64,000 nucleotides of DNA from Asterochloris sp. CNOR1 (lineage: Eukaryota; Chlorophyta; Trebouxiophyceae; Trebouxiales; Trebouxiaceae): positions 2,170,001 through 2,234,000 of the forward strand of contig OZ017754.1 of assembly GCA_963969365.1 (NCBI GenBank), written 5' to 3'. Position numbers and translations under genes: made by a program. The notes beneath the pieces are model-generated. The model was given only the letters and a program-made list of their open reading frames with translations. It ran no database searches and was not told the origin of the DNA. Position 1 is the stretch's first letter. Every line of letters begins with the position of its first letter. Below, one piece after another: positions 11,758 to 24,472 of this stretch.

Positions 11758-11855
11758 GGTGGTCTCTGCGATGCTGTGGTCTCTGCGATGGTTTTGTCTC
11801 TGCGATGGCATGGTCTCTGCGATGGTGTGGTCTCTGCGATGGTGTTGTCTCCAAT
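11758..11855 (-). repeat. 15-16-bp minisatellite, family B linker
   Basis: Five to six tandem, slightly diverged units around GGTCTCTGCGATGGT. This is the family B counterpart of the A linker repeat. Copies near 18910, 26062 and 27672. Confidence 0.85.
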
Positions 11856-13290
11856 GTCTTAGGCTCCATGATGTGGCACAAGCTGTGGTAGTCACTGAGG
11901 TGTTGTGGTCTGGGAGTTGCTGCCCAAGGGTCACCCCTGCTTGAGCCGGTCCGCTCTAGTCTGCAAGGATGTACCTTGGACTTGGGTAGTCTTGGTCTGG
12001 GTTGTCGATGTTGGCGTGGCTCTGCTGGCGTCTGTGTAGAGCTCGAAATGGTAGGCGAAGTCAGGTTTGGCCAGGACTGGTGTGGTTGTCAGAGCATGCT
12101 TGAGCTCAGCAAAGGCCTTGGCCTCCACCTCGCTCCATCGCCAAGTTGCCTTGGCGCCGGTGATGTTGGTCAGTGGCGCTGCTATGTGGGAGAACCTGTT
12201 GACAAAGCGCCGGTAGAAGCCCGCGAGGCCCAGAAAGCACCGGAGTTGGTGGGCGTCTGAGGGGTCAGGCCAATCAAGAATGGCCTTCACCTTCCTTGCG
12301 TCCACCTTGATGCCTGCCCCGCTGATGGTGTGGCCAAGGAAGTCCAGCTCAGCCATGCCGAACTGGCACTTGGAGGCCTTGGCGTAGAGGTGGTGCCGCT
12401 CCAAGGCACTGAGCACAGCCTCCACATGCTGCGCGTGCTCCTCAGGGGACTTGGAGTAGATGAGGATGTCGTCAAGGTAGACCACGACGAATTTGTCCAG
12501 GAAGGGCCTGAGCACTCGGTTCATGAGGGTCATGAACGTGCTTGGCGCATTGGTGAGCCCAAAGGGTAGCACCAGGAACTCAAAGTGACCATAGCGTGAG
12601 CGGAAGGCCGTCTTGTGCGTGTCGCCCTCAGCGATGCGGACTTGCCAGTAGCCACTGGCCAGGACCAGCTTGGAGAACATCTTGGCGCCATTGAGTTGGT
12701 CCAGGAGGTCATCAATGCGTGGAATGGGGTAGCGGTTCTTCACAGTGATTTTAATGAGCGCTCTGTAGTCGATGCACATCCGCAGGCCGCCGTCCTTCTT
12801 GTGCACGAAGAGGATGGGTGCTCCAAAGGGGGACTTGCTGGGCTTGATGAAGCCCTTCTCCAGCAAGTCGTCCAGCTGCTTGCGCAGCTCTCCAAGCTCC
12901 AGAGGGGACATGCGGTAGATGCCCTGATATGGTTGCGCGCCGCCAGGTTCCAGGTCGATGTGGTGGTCAACGTCCCTCCTTGGTGGTAGTTTACTGGGAA
13001 GAGGCTGGAAGACGCCTTGGTGCCGGTTCAGCACCTCCTGTAGCTGGGCGTGTGAAGTCTGTGGTGCCGGGGTCACTGTGGTTGTCTCTGCGGTGGTTGT
13101 CTCTGCGGTGCGCACCAGGGCAAGATAGCCGCTGGCGCCGTGTCTGAGTGCTCTGGAGGCTTGCAACGAGGAGATGACTGGGATGTCCTTAGAAGAAGTT
13201 GTCCTTGGTGCCTCACTGCTGGGGGCCACTATGATCTGTGTTGGGCGTTCAGGTCCTTGGATTCTTGGCCGCAAGGTTCGCTGTGCCCAG

Positions 13291-13489
13291 TCGCTTACAA
13301 CGTACGGTGGACGGTGGGCTCTGAGACGGTGTTCAAAGGTGTCAAGGAATGTTGGTGAAGTGCCAGTGTGCCATATATACTCTCATATTATTATAATATA
13401 AGGAAAGGAAAATCAAGGAAGGTTCTAGCAGGTGCAGTGGAAGCTTCTGATAGGGTCTGGTAGGGTCTAGAAGGCAGCAGTGTGCTGCA
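13291..13489 (-). repeat. A2-type LTR, minus strand, 5' of inverted remnant
   Basis: About 199 of 206 bp of an A2 LTR in reverse. It abuts the gag end of the plus-strand A2 element at 13490 with no target duplication, so the junction arose by recombination rather than by integration. Copy at 20443-20641. Confidence 0.85.
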
Positions 13490-13673
13490 GCAGGTGCTTC
13501 CGCTGCCGCCAGCCTGGACATCTTGCTGAGGAGTGCACCTACTTCAACACCACGCGCCCTACATCATCCTCATCACATGAGCAACCAAAAAACTAGCTGG
13601 CCAGCCTGGTCACACAGGCTTTGGGCACAGAGCTGCGCCGGCACACATCCAAAGCCACATCGGAGTCGCCACC

Positions 13674-16600
13674 ATGACAACACCACCATGCCACCCAGAC
13701 CTGCTCATCCTTCAAGGCACCTGCGCCGGACACCCTGCCAACATCCTGGTGGACTTAAGTGCCTCCATGGACTTCATCAACCACCGCTACATGGCCAAGC
13801 ACAGACTACCCAAGACCAAGGAAGACCCCCATGGGCGTGTCACGCTTGCAGACGGCAGCGTGCGCCCATGCACCCAGATTAGCGACAAAACCGTCACCCT
13901 CAGTGGCTACCAGACCTCGTGCCACCTCCACGTCACAGACCTCGGCCCCCATGATCTCATCCTGGGACAACCATGGCTCCAGAGCAACAACCCTGACATC
14001 GACTGGGCACAACGCACCTTGCGGCCAAGAATCCAAGGACCTGAACGCCCAACACAGATCATAGTGGCCCCCAGCAGTGAGGCACCAAGGACAACTTCTA
14101 AGGACATCCCAGTCATCTCCTCGTTGCAAGCCTCCAGAGCACTCAGACACGGCGCCAGCGGCTATCTTGCCCTGGTGCGCACCGCAGAGACAACCACCGC
14201 AGAGACAACCACAGTGACCCCGGCACCACAGACTTCACACGCCCAGCTACAGGAGGTGCTGAACCGGCACCAAGGCGTCTTCCAGCCTCTTCCCAGTAAA
14301 CTACCACCAAGGAGGGACGTTGACCACCACATCGACCTGGAACCTGGCGGCGCGCAACCATATCAGGGCATCTACCGCATGTCCCCTCTGGAGCTTGGAG
14401 AGCTGCGCAAGCAGCTGGACGACTTGCTGGAGAAGGGCTTCATCAAGCCCAGCAAGTCCCCCTTTGGAGCACCCATCCTCTTCGTGCACAAGAAGGACGG
14501 CGGCCTGCGGATGTGCATCGACTACAGAGCGCTCATTAAAATCACTGTGAAGAACCGCTACCCCATTCCACGCATTGATGACCTCCTGGACCAACTCAAT
14601 GGCGCCAAGGTGTTCTCCAAGCTGGACCTGGCCAGTGGCTACTGGCAAGTCCGCATCGCTGAGGGCGACACGCACAAGACGGCCTTCCGCTCACGCTATG
14701 GTCACTTTGAGTTCCTGGTGCTACCCTTTGGGCTCACCAATGCGCCAAGCACGTTCATGACCCTCATGAACCGAGTGCTCAGGCCCTTCCTGGACAAATT
14801 CGTCGTGGTCTACCTTGACGACATCCTCATCTACTTCAAGTCCCCTGAGGAGCACGCGCAGCATGTGGAGGCTGTGCTCAGTGCCTTGGAGCGGCACCAC
14901 CTCTACGCCAAGGCCTCCAAGTGCCAGTTCGGCATGGCTGAGCTGGACTTCCTTGGCCACACCATCAGCGGGGCAGGCATCAAGGTGGACGCAAGGAAGG
15001 TGAAGGCCATTCTTGATTGGCCTGACCCCTCAGACGCCCACCAACTCCGGTGCTTTCTGGGCCTCGCGGGCTTCTACCGGCGCTTTGTCAACAGGTTCTC
15101 CCACATAGCAGCGCCACTGACCAACATCACCGGCGCCAAGGCAACTTGGCGATGGAGCGAGGTGGAGGCCAAGGCCTTTGCTGAGCTCAAGCATGCTCTG
15201 ACAACCACACCAGTCCTGGCCAAACCTGACTTCGCCTACCATTTCGAGCTCTACACAGACGCCTCCCAGTTCGCCATCGGGGCCACGCTGCTTCAGGACC
15301 AAGGCAATGGACTTCAGCCCATCGCCTACGAGTCTCGCAAGCTCAACTCCGCCGAGCGCAACTACCCCATACATGAGCTGGAGCTACTGGCGGTGATCCA
15401 TGCTCTTCGCACATGGCGCTGCTACCTGGAAGGATCCAAGTTCCGCGTCAACTCAGACCACCTCAACCTCAAATACCTCACCACTCAGCGCAACCTGTCC
15501 CGGCGACAAGCTCGCTGGCTGGAGACACTCCAGCAGTTTGACCTGGACATCCACTACAAGGCGGGCAGTGACAACCTCGCAGACCCCCTCTCCCGCCGCC
15601 CAGACCTCCATGCCATCACTGGCACCTTCCAACACAACCTTATGGAGCGCATCAAGTCGGCCTACGAAGGCGACACCTACCTGGAGGAGAGTGGAAGGCA
15701 AGTGCTTGAGGAGTTGGACGGCGTCTGGCGCAAGGAGGGTGCAGTCTACGTGCCAGCTGGTGCTAACCTTCGCCAAGACATTCTCCGCGAGTACCACGAC
15801 ACCCCCTTCTCTGGACACCTGGGCATGGACAAGCTGCTTCGAGGAGTCTCAAAGGACTTCTGGTGGCCACACCAGCGCGATGATGTGGCTGACTATGTCA
15901 GGACCTGTGACTCCTGCCAACGCAACAAGCCCCTCAACCGCGCATCCGCCGGCCTACTTCAACCTCTGCCAACACCAGAGCACAACTGGGAGCAAATCAC
16001 CATGGACCTGATCACAGGACTCCCCACCACCTCCGAGGGCCATGACACCATCCTTGTCATTGTGGACCGCATGTCCAAGATGATTCACTGCTCCCCAACG
16101 CGCAAGACAGTCACTGGTCCTGGCCTGGCCGACCTTGTCATCAACAACGTCTTCCGTTACCATGGACTACCACGCATCATCATCTCAGACAGAGACCCCC
16201 GCACAACCAGCAACTTCTGGCGAGCCCTCTTCAACGTCCTTGGCACCAACCTGAGGGTGTCCACCGCCTTCCACCCTCAGACTGATGGCCAGACGGAGCG
16301 TGCCAACCGCACCTTGGAGGAGATGCTGAGGGCGTTTGTCAACCGCCGCCGTGACAATTGGGACAAGCTCCTACCACTCATGGAGTTTGCCTACAACAAT
16401 TCAGAGCAAGCCTCCACCAAACAGACGCCATTCTACCTCAACTCTGGGAGACACCCTCTGCTACCTGTCAACTTGGACGTCCCGCCTAACCGCAACGCGC
16501 CCACAGCGCAAGCCCTGGCACAACACCTGAGGGACACCCTAGAGCGAGCTCAGGCACACCTCGCGAAGTCACAGGAGAGGCAGGCCCATCAGGCCAACAA

Positions 16601-17102
16601 ACGCCGCACCGATTTGGAGTTCCAAGTGGGTGTCCAAGTTCTACTATCCAGACGCAACCTGCGCCATGGCAAACTGGACGCCGTGTGGCTGGGACCCTAT
16701 CCCATCACAGAGCGCATCTCCCGCACAGCCTATCGCCTGGGGCTACCTGCCGACATGCGGATGCACCCAGTCTTCCACGCTTCGCTCCTGAAGCCAAACA
16801 AGGGCGAGCTGCCCACAGCAACTCCACTGCCACCCTCATCTACCACCAAGACAAACACGCCAAATCAGTCTACGCCACCCTTGCCTACACCAGACCTCAG
16901 CAGTGGCCAGCCAACTTCTGAGTTCCAAGCAGAAGCCATCCTCAAGCGCCGACGCCGCAACATTGGTGACAAAACTGTGGAGGAGTTCTTGATCAAATGG
17001 CGGGACCGAGGCAACCAGGACAATTTGTGGATGCCTGTGGAGGACGTGGACCAAGGCCTGCTGACCAACTTTAGACGCCTCCCCAAGGAACTTCAATACT
17101 AA
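13674..17102 (+). CDS. A2 pol polyprotein
   Basis: 1142 residues with the same domain order as A1 pol: protease, short linker with two 15-bp units, RT, RNase H, integrase, chromodomain. It differs from A1 at scattered residues that define subtype A2. It belongs to an element without a 5' end, so expression from its own promoter is unlikely. Confidence 0.9.
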   Translation: MTTPPCHPDLLILQGTCAGHPANILVDLSASMDFINHRYMAKHRLPKTKEDPHGRVTLADGSVRPCTQISDKTVTLSGYQTSCHLHVTDLGPHDLILGQPWLQSNNPDIDWAQRTLRPRIQGPERPTQIIVAPSSEAPRTTSKDIPVISSLQASRALRHGASGYLALVRTAETTTAETTTVTPAPQTSHAQLQEVLNRHQGVFQPLPSKLPPRRDVDHHIDLEPGGAQPYQGIYRMSPLELGELRKQLDDLLEKGFIKPSKSPFGAPILFVHKKDGGLRMCIDYRALIKITVKNRYPIPRIDDLLDQLNGAKVFSKLDLASGYWQVRIAEGDTHKTAFRSRYGHFEFLVLPFGLTNAPSTFMTLMNRVLRPFLDKFVVVYLDDILIYFKSPEEHAQHVEAVLSALERHHLYAKASKCQFGMAELDFLGHTISGAGIKVDARKVKAILDWPDPSDAHQLRCFLGLAGFYRRFVNRFSHIAAPLTNITGAKATWRWSEVEAKAFAELKHALTTTPVLAKPDFAYHFELYTDASQFAIGATLLQDQGNGLQPIAYESRKLNSAERNYPIHELELLAVIHALRTWRCYLEGSKFRVNSDHLNLKYLTTQRNLSRRQARWLETLQQFDLDIHYKAGSDNLADPLSRRPDLHAITGTFQHNLMERIKSAYEGDTYLEESGRQVLEELDGVWRKEGAVYVPAGANLRQDILREYHDTPFSGHLGMDKLLRGVSKDFWWPHQRDDVADYVRTCDSCQRNKPLNRASAGLLQPLPTPEHNWEQITMDLITGLPTTSEGHDTILVIVDRMSKMIHCSPTRKTVTGPGLADLVINNVFRYHGLPRIIISDRDPRTTSNFWRALFNVLGTNLRVSTAFHPQTDGQTERANRTLEEMLRAFVNRRRDNWDKLLPLMEFAYNNSEQASTKQTPFYLNSGRHPLLPVNLDVPPNRNAPTAQALAQHLRDTLERAQAHLAKSQERQAHQANKRRTDLEFQVGVQVLLSRRNLRHGKLDAVWLGPYPITERISRTAYRLGLPADMRMHPVFHASLLKPNKGELPTATPLPPSSTTKTNTPNQSTPPLPTPDLSSGQPTSEFQAEAILKRRRRNIGDKTVEEFLIKWRDRGNQDNLWMPVEDVDQGLLTNFRRLPKELQY

Positions 17103-17114
17103 AGGGGGGAAGGA

Positions 17115-17320
17115 TGCAGCACACTGCTGCCTTCTAGACCCTACCAGACCCTATCAGAAGCTTCCACTGCACCTGCTAGAACCTTCCTTGATTTTCCTTT
17201 CCTTATATTATAATAATATGAGAGTATATATGGCACACTGGCACTTCACCAACATTCCTTGACACCTTTGAACACCGTCTCAGAGCCCACTGTCCACCGT
17301 ACGTTGTACGCGAGGCCACA
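17115..17320 (+). repeat. A2 3' LTR
   Basis: 206 bp and of the same A2 subtype as 5127-5332; followed by the 21-bp inverted repeat arm. Confidence 0.9.
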
Positions 17321-18624
17321 GCTTGTGCCACATCATGGATAGTAGGTAGCTGTGTGCTACAGCGATGGTGTGGTCTCTGCGATGGTGTTGTCTCCGGTGA
17401 CTTAGGATCCATGATGTGGCACAAGCTGTGGTAGTCCTTGAGGTGTTGTGGTCTGGGAGTTGCTGCCCAAGGGTCACCCTTGCCTGAGCCGGTCCGCTCT
17501 AGTCCAGATAAGGAGGTGAAGGTGTTGGTCGGTTGATGTGGTAGGTGGGTCGTGTGTAGTAGAGAGCTGAGTCAGTGGCTTGTGCCAGGCGCATGGCGTC
17601 GTTGACGGTGGATGGCCGCTGAAGCTCCACGTGGAGGCGGATCTGGGGCTTCAGGCCCTTCACAAACTGGTAGATGGCGTCCGCGGGGTGCATGTGTGGA
17701 ACTTCCAGGAGCAGGCCTGAGAACTGGTTGGCGTAGTCTGTGACAGAGGTGCGTTGCCTGAGGTTCTCCATGTTGTCTCTGGCGATGCGCTCAGCATCAA
17801 GGGTCTGGAAGGCCTCAAGGAAGGCAGCCTTGAATGTTGTCCAGGTGGTTGGTGGGCTTCCGGAAGCTTCTTGGGTGCTGTTGAGAGGCAGTCAGACCCG
17901 ACATGCCAGTCCAGTCTGTGAGAGTGTCCCACTTTGGTCAAGAACATTCTAAAATCTACCCTGCATGTTCAAGAAGCCTCTGGAACAGACTCTTCTGGAG
18001 CCTCCACATCAACTCATAGCAGCTTCCATGAACTAATATGCTTTGACCGTTGACCAGTTTTAACAAGGGCCTTGGGCCACACACACTTCACTTCTGTAAC
18101 ACATTTGCTAGCCAGCCACCGCCAATCCTTCAACAGGTGCGCCACCAGGTTCTTGCAGCTCCAATGAGGAAGGACACGGCGTGGGGCACGGCCTGTGCGG
18201 TGCCCAGGAGTCCGAGAGGGTGAGGTAGTGTGGCCCAGGGGTTACATGGTTGCTATGGACTTGGGCCCTGAGGCCAGGTACAAGGATGTGAGGTGTGAAA
18301 AGTATGAGAGGTCTGCTAGCAAGGTGAACAGAGTGCTATATATACCATATTATTATCAATATTTATGAAGGTAAGCTCATGGAAGGTTCTGGCAGGTGCA
18401 GTGGAAACTTCTGGCAGGTGCAGTAGAAGTGTCTGGCAGGTCTGGTAGGTTCTAGTAGGTAGCTGTGTGCTACATCCTTCCCCCCTTTAATACTGAAGCT
18501 CCTTGGGGAGGGCTCCATGTTGTGTGGCGCACGTTGGGATGTGCCAAGTGCATTGCGTTGCTGTGGTCCAATGTGGTCTGCGTTGGTTGCTCGGGTCCTT
18601 AGATTCTTGGCCGCAAGGTGCACT
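17321..18624 (-). mobile_element. Family B mosaic, second copy
   Basis: Same order as 5333-6641: linker piece, gag split by LTR-C (17879-18135), LTR-B (18229-18474), purine tract and pol tail. It lacks the A1 insertion present in the first copy, so it preserves the empty site. Broken. Confidence 0.86.
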
Positions 18625-20641
18625 GTGCTCACTCCATGACGAGGTGTAGTATTTCGCTGCGAAGACGATGGTGTTGTCCTTGGTGTCTCACCCATGCCTG
18701 AGCCAGTGCGCTCTAGTCTGCAGGGTCCTTGGTGTCTCACTGGGGATCTGTGTTGGGTGGCGAGGTCCTTGGATCTTGTCCGCAAGGTGCGCTGTGCCCA
18801 GGTGATGCTCTCTGCGATGGTGTTGTCCTTGGCGTCTCATTGGGTCCACTGTGATCTGTGATGGGTGTCCAGGTCCTTGGATTCTGGTCCGCAAGGTGCT
18901 CTGTAACCGGGTGGTCTCTGCGATGCTGTGGTCTCTGCGATGGTTTTGTCTCTGCGATGGCATGGTCTCTGCGATGGTGTGGTCTCTGCGATGGTGTTGT
19001 CTCCAATGTCTTAGGCTCCATGATGTGGCACAAGCTGTGGTAGTCACTGAGGTGTTGTGGTCTGGGAGTTGCTGCCCAAGGGTCACCCCTGCTTGAGCCG
19101 GTCCGCTCTAGTCTGCAAGGATGTACCTTGGACTTGGGTAGTCTTGGTCTGGGTTGTCGATGTTGGCGTGGCTCTGCTGGCGTCTGTGTAGAGCTCGAAA
19201 TGGTAGGCGAAGTCAGGTTTGGCCAGGACTGGTGTGGTTGTCAGAGCATGCTTGAGCTCAGCAAAGGCCTTGGCCTCCACCTCGCTCCATCGCCAAGTTG
19301 CCTTGGCGCCGGTGATGTTGGTCAGTGGCGCTGCTATGTGGGAGAACCTGTTGACAAAGCGCCGGTAGAAGCCCGCGAGGCCCAGAAAGCACCGGAGTTG
19401 GTGGGCGTCTGAGGGGTCAGGCCAATCAAGAATGGCCTTCACCTTCCTTGCGTCCACCTTGATGCCTGCCCCGCTGATGGTGTGGCCAAGGAAGTCCAGC
19501 TCAGCCATGCCGAACTGGCACTTGGAGGCCTTGGCGTAGAGGTGGTGCCGCTCCAAGGCACTGAGCACAGCCTCCACATGCTGCGCGTGCTCCTCAGGGG
19601 ACTTGGAGTAGATGAGGATGTCGTCAAGGTAGACCACGACGAATTTGTCCAGGAAGGGCCTGAGCACTCGGTTCATGAGGGTCATGAACGTGCTTGGCGC
19701 ATTGGTGAGCCCAAAGGGTAGCACCAGGAACTCAAAGTGACCATAGCGTGAGCGGAAGGCCGTCTTGTGCGTGTCGCCCTCAGCGATGCGGACTTGCCAG
19801 TAGCCACTGGCCAGGACCAGCTTGGAGAACATCTTGGCGCCATTGAGTTGGTCCAGGAGGTCATCAATGCGTGGAATGGGGTAGCGGTTCTTCACAGTGA
19901 TTTTAATGAGCGCTCTGTAGTCGATGCACATCCGCAGGCCGCCGTCCTTCTTGTGCACGAAGAGGATGGGTGCTCCAAAGGGGGACTTGCTGGGCTTGAT
20001 GAAGCCCTTCTCCAGCAAGTCGTCCAGCTGCTTGCGCAGCTCTCCAAGCTCCAGAGGGGACATGCGGTAGATGCCCTGATATGGTTGCGCGCCGCCAGGT
20101 TCCAGGTCGATGTGGTGGTCAACGTCCCTCCTTGGTGGTAGTTTACTGGGAAGAGGCTGGAAGACGCCTTGGTGCCGGTTCAGCACCTCCTGTAGCTGGG
20201 CGTGTGAAGTCTGTGGTGCCGGGGTCACTGTGGTTGTCTCTGCGGTGGTTGTCTCTGCGGTGCGCACCAGGGCAAGATAGCCGCTGGCGCCGTGTCTGAG
20301 TGCTCTGGAGGCTTGCAACGAGGAGATGACTGGGATGTCCTTAGAAGAAGTTGTCCTTGGTGCCTCACTGCTGGGGGCCACTATGATCTGTGTTGGGCGT
20401 TCAGGTCCTTGGATTCTTGGCCGCAAGGTTCGCTGTGCCCAGTCGCTTACAACGTACGGTGGACGGTGGGCTCTGAGACGGTGTTCAAAGGTGTCAAGGA
20501 ATGTTGGTGAAGTGCCAGTGTGCCATATATACTCTCATATTATTATAATATAAGGAAAGGAAAATCAAGGAAGGTTCTAGCAGGTGCAGTGGAAGCTTCT
20601 GATAGGGTCTGGTAGGGTCTAGAAGGCAGCAGTGTGCTGCA
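18625..20641 (-). mobile_element. Chimeric minus-strand remnant, second copy
   Basis: Counterpart of 11473-13489 at offset 7152: family B linker, A2 RT region, and A2 LTR at 20443-20641. Broken; most of the element is missing. Confidence 0.86.
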
Positions 20642-23600
20642 GCAGGTGCTTCCGCTGCCGCCAGCCTGGACATCTTGCTGAGGAGTGCACCTACTTCAAC
20701 ACCACGCGCCCTACATCATCCTCATCACATGAGCAACCAAAAAACTAGCTGGCCAGCCTGGTCACACAGGCTTTGGGCACAGAGCTGCGCCGGCACACAT
20801 CCAAAGCCACATCGGAGTCGCCACCATGACAACACCACCATGCCACCCAGACCTGCTCATCCTTCAAGGCACCTGCGCCGGACACCCTGCCAACATCCTG
20901 GTGGACTTAAGTGCCTCCATGGACTTCATCAACCACCGCTACATGGCCAAGCACAGACTACCCAAGACCAAGGAAGACCCCCATGGGCGTGTCACGCTTG
21001 CAGACGGCAGCGTGCGCCCATGCACCCAGATTAGCGACAAAACCGTCACCCTCAGTGGCTACCAGACCTCGTGCCACCTCCACGTCACAGACCTCGGCCC
21101 CCATGATCTCATCCTGGGACAACCATGGCTCCAGAGCAACAACCCTGACATCGACTGGGCACAACGCACCTTGCGGCCAAGAATCCAAGGACCTGAACGC
21201 CCAACACAGATCATAGTGGCCCCCAGCAGTGAGGCACCAAGGACAACTTCTAAGGACATCCCAGTCATCTCCTCGTTGCAAGCCTCCAGAGCACTCAGAC
21301 ACGGCGCCAGCGGCTATCTTGCCCTGGTGCGCACCGCAGAGACAACCACCGCAGAGACAACCACAGTGACCCCGGCACCACAGACTTCACACGCCCAGCT
21401 ACAGGAGGTGCTGAACCGGCACCGAGGCGTCTTCCAGCCTCTTCCCAGTAAACTACCACCAAGGAGGGACGTTGACCACCACATCGACCTGGAACCTGGC
21501 GGCGCGCAACCATATCAGGGCATCTACCGCATGTCCCCTCTGGAGCTTGGAGAGCTGCGCAAGCAGCTGGACGACTTGCTGGAGAAGGGCTTCATCAAGC
21601 CCAGCAAGTCCCCCTTTGGAGCACCCATCCTCTTCGTGCACAAGAAGGACGGCGGCCTGCGGATGTGCATCGACTACAGAGCGCTCATTAAAATCACTGT
21701 GAAGAACCGCTACCCCATTCCACGCATTGATGACCTCCTGGACCAACTCAATGGCGCCAAGGTGTTCTCCAAGCTGGACCTGGCCAGTGGCTACTGGCAA
21801 GTCCGCATCGCTGAGGGCGACACGCACAAGACGGCCTTCCGCTCACGCTATGGTCACTTTGAGTTCCTGGTGCTACCCTTTGGGCTCACCAATGCGCCAA
21901 GCACGTTCATGACCCTCGTGAACCGAGTGCTCAGGCCCTTCCTGGACAAATTCGTCGTGGTCTACCTTGACGACATCCTCATCTACTTCAAGTCCCCTGA
22001 GGAGCACGCGCAGCATGTGGAGGCTGTGCTCAGTGCCTTGGAGCGGCACCACCTCTACGCCAAGGCCTCCAAGTGCCAGTTCGGCATGGCTGAGCTGGAC
22101 TTCCTTGGCCACACCATCAGCGGGGCAGGCATCAAGGTGGACGCAAGGAAGGTGAAGGCCATTCTTGATTGGCCTGACCCCTCAGACGCCCACCAACTCC
22201 GGTGCTTTCTGGGCCTCGCGGGCTTCTACCGGCGCTTTGTCAACAGGTTCTCCCACATAGCAGCGCCACTGACCAACATCACCGGCGCCAAGGCAACTTG
22301 GCGATGGAGCGAGGTGGAGGCCAAGGCCTTTGCTGAGCTCAAGCATGCTCTGACAACCACACCAGTCCTGGCCAAACCTGACTTCGCCTACCATTTCGAG
22401 CTCTACACAGACGCCTCCCAGTTCGCCATCGGGGCCACGCTGCTTCAGGACCAAGGCAATGGACTTCAGCCCATCGCCTACGAGTCTCGCAAGCTCAACT
22501 CCGCCGAGCGCAACTACCCCATACATGAGCTGGAGCTACTGGCGGTGATCCATGCTCTTCGCACATGGCGCTGCTACCTGGAAGGATCCAAGTTCCGCGT
22601 CAACTCAGACCACCTCAACCTCAAATACCTCACCACTCAGCGCAACCTGTCCCGGCGACAAGCTCGCTGGCTGGAGACACTCCAGCAGTTTGACCTGGAC
22701 ATCCACTACAAGGCGGGCAGTGACAACCTCGCAGACCCCCTCTCCCGCCGCCCAGACCTCCATGCCATCACTGGCACCTTCCAACACAACCTTATGGAGC
22801 GCATCAAGTCGGCCTACGAAGGCGACACCTACCTGGAGGAGAGTGGAAGGCAAGTGCTTGAGGAGTTGGACGGCGTCTGGCGCAAGGAGGGTGCAGTCTA
22901 CGTGCCAGCTGGTGCTAACCTTCGCCAAGACATTCTCCGCGAGTACCACGACACCCCCTTCTCTGGACACCTGGGCATGGACAAGCTGCTTCGAGGAGTC
23001 TCAAAGGACTTCTGGTGGCCACACCAGCGCGATGATGTGGCTGACTATGTCAGGACCTGTGACTCCTGCCAACGCAACAAGCCCCTCAACCGCGCACCCG
23101 CCGGCCTACTTCAACCTCTGCCAACACCAGAGCACAACTGGGAGCAAATCACCATGGACCTGATCACAGGACTCCCCACCACCTCCGAGGGCCATGACAC
23201 CATCCTTGTCATTGTGGACCGCATGTCCAAGATGATTCACTGCTCCCCAACGCGCAAGACAGTCACTGGTCCTGGCCTGGCCGACCTTGTCATCAACAAC
23301 GTCTTCCGTTACCATGGACTACCACGCATCATCATCTCAGACAGAGACCCCCGCACAACCAGCAACTTCTGGCGAGCCCTCTTCAACGTCCTTGGCACCA
23401 ACCTGAGGGTGTCCACCGCCTTCCACCCTCAGACTGATGGCCAGACGGAGCGTGCCAACCGCACCTTGGAGGAGATGCTGAGGGCGTTTGTCAACCGCCG
23501 CCGTGACAATTGGGACAAGCTCCTACCACTCATGGAGTTTGCCTACAACAATTCAGAGCAAGCCTCCACCAAACAGACGCCATTCTACCTCAACTCTGGG

Positions 23601-24472
23601 AGACACCCTCTGCTACCTGTCAACTTGGACGTCCCGCCTAACCGCAACGCGCCCACAGCGCAAGCCCTGGCACAACACCTGAGGGACACCCTAGAGCGAG
23701 CTCAGGCACACCTCGCGAAGTCACAGGAGAGGCAGGCCCATCAGGCCAACAAACGCCGCACCGATTTGGAGTTCCAAGTGGGTGTCCAAGTTCTACTATC
23801 CAGACGCAACCTGCGCCATGGCAAACTGGACGCCGTGTGGCTGGGACCCTATCCCATCACAGAGCGCATCTCCCGCACAGCCTATCGCCTGGGGCTACCT
23901 GCCGACATGCGGATGCACCCAGTCTTCCACGCTTCGCTCCTGAAGCCAAACAAGGGCGAGCTGCCCACAGCAACTCCACTGCCACCCTCATCTACCACCA
24001 AGACAAACACGCCAAATCAGTCTACGCCACCCTTGCCTACACCAGACCTCAGCAGTGGCCAGCCAACTTCTGAGTTCCAAGCAGAAGCCATCCTCAAGCG
24101 CCGACGCCGCAACATTGGTGACAAAACTGTGGAGGAGTTCTTGATCAAATGGCGGGACCGAGGCAACCAGGACAATTTGTGGATGCCTGTGGAGGACGTG
24201 GACCAAGGCCTGCTGACCAACTTTAGACGCCTCCCCAAGGAACTTCAATACTAAAGGGGGGAAGGATGCAGCACACTGCTGCCTTCTAGACCCTACCAGA
24301 CCCTATCAGAAGCTTCCACTGCACCTGCTAGAACCTTCCTTGATTTTCCTTTCCTTATATTATAATAATATGAGAGTATATATGGCACACTGGCACTTCA
24401 CCAACATTCCTTGACACCTTTGAACACCGTCTCAGAGCCCACTGTCCACCGTACGTTGTACGCGAGGCCACA
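20642..24472 (+). mobile_element. Ty3/gypsy subtype A2, second tandem copy, lacking its 5' part
   Basis: Gag end, pol frame at 20826-24254, purine tract and LTR at 24267-24472. It differs from the 13490-17320 copy at only a few bases, which indicates recent duplication or ongoing gene conversion. Defective for lack of a 5' end. Confidence 0.92.
20826..24254 (+). CDS. A2 pol polyprotein, second copy
   Basis: 1142 residues, almost identical to 13674-17102 and with the same domain order ending in a chromodomain. Confidence 0.9.
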   Translation: MTTPPCHPDLLILQGTCAGHPANILVDLSASMDFINHRYMAKHRLPKTKEDPHGRVTLADGSVRPCTQISDKTVTLSGYQTSCHLHVTDLGPHDLILGQPWLQSNNPDIDWAQRTLRPRIQGPERPTQIIVAPSSEAPRTTSKDIPVISSLQASRALRHGASGYLALVRTAETTTAETTTVTPAPQTSHAQLQEVLNRHRGVFQPLPSKLPPRRDVDHHIDLEPGGAQPYQGIYRMSPLELGELRKQLDDLLEKGFIKPSKSPFGAPILFVHKKDGGLRMCIDYRALIKITVKNRYPIPRIDDLLDQLNGAKVFSKLDLASGYWQVRIAEGDTHKTAFRSRYGHFEFLVLPFGLTNAPSTFMTLVNRVLRPFLDKFVVVYLDDILIYFKSPEEHAQHVEAVLSALERHHLYAKASKCQFGMAELDFLGHTISGAGIKVDARKVKAILDWPDPSDAHQLRCFLGLAGFYRRFVNRFSHIAAPLTNITGAKATWRWSEVEAKAFAELKHALTTTPVLAKPDFAYHFELYTDASQFAIGATLLQDQGNGLQPIAYESRKLNSAERNYPIHELELLAVIHALRTWRCYLEGSKFRVNSDHLNLKYLTTQRNLSRRQARWLETLQQFDLDIHYKAGSDNLADPLSRRPDLHAITGTFQHNLMERIKSAYEGDTYLEESGRQVLEELDGVWRKEGAVYVPAGANLRQDILREYHDTPFSGHLGMDKLLRGVSKDFWWPHQRDDVADYVRTCDSCQRNKPLNRAPAGLLQPLPTPEHNWEQITMDLITGLPTTSEGHDTILVIVDRMSKMIHCSPTRKTVTGPGLADLVINNVFRYHGLPRIIISDRDPRTTSNFWRALFNVLGTNLRVSTAFHPQTDGQTERANRTLEEMLRAFVNRRRDNWDKLLPLMEFAYNNSEQASTKQTPFYLNSGRHPLLPVNLDVPPNRNAPTAQALAQHLRDTLERAQAHLAKSQERQAHQANKRRTDLEFQVGVQVLLSRRNLRHGKLDAVWLGPYPITERISRTAYRLGLPADMRMHPVFHASLLKPNKGELPTATPLPPSSTTKTNTPNQSTPPLPTPDLSSGQPTSEFQAEAILKRRRRNIGDKTVEEFLIKWRDRGNQDNLWMPVEDVDQGLLTNFRRLPKELQY

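Larger units (their letters stand above)
11473..13489 (-). mobile_element. Chimeric minus-strand remnant: family B linker joined to A2 RT region and LTR
   Basis: On the minus strand: an A2-type LTR (13291-13489), joined directly to A2 pol from the end of protease through RT to the start of RNase H (about 12027-13290), then joined to family-B linker sequence with its minisatellite (about 11478-12026). Gag, the rest of RNase H, integrase and chromodomain are absent. Its RT variants match the plus-strand A2 pol at 13674-17102, so it is an inverted partial copy of that subtype. Broken; most of the element is missing. Repeated at 18625-20641. Confidence 0.87.
13490..17320 (+). mobile_element. Ty3/gypsy subtype A2, lacking its 5' part
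   Basis: Starts within the gag zinc-knuckle region. It then carries a full-length pol frame (13674-17102: protease, RT, RNase H, integrase, chromodomain), the purine tract and a 3' LTR (17115-17320). The 5' LTR, leader and most of gag are missing; a reversed LTR sits in their place. Defective as an element although the pol frame is open. Confidence 0.92.

Noticed and set aside
11758-11855. Regularly spaced short repeats that might suggest a CRISPR array
   Set aside because: Units are contiguous at 15-16 bp with no unique spacers, sit in a retroelement coding linker, and the window is eukaryotic.
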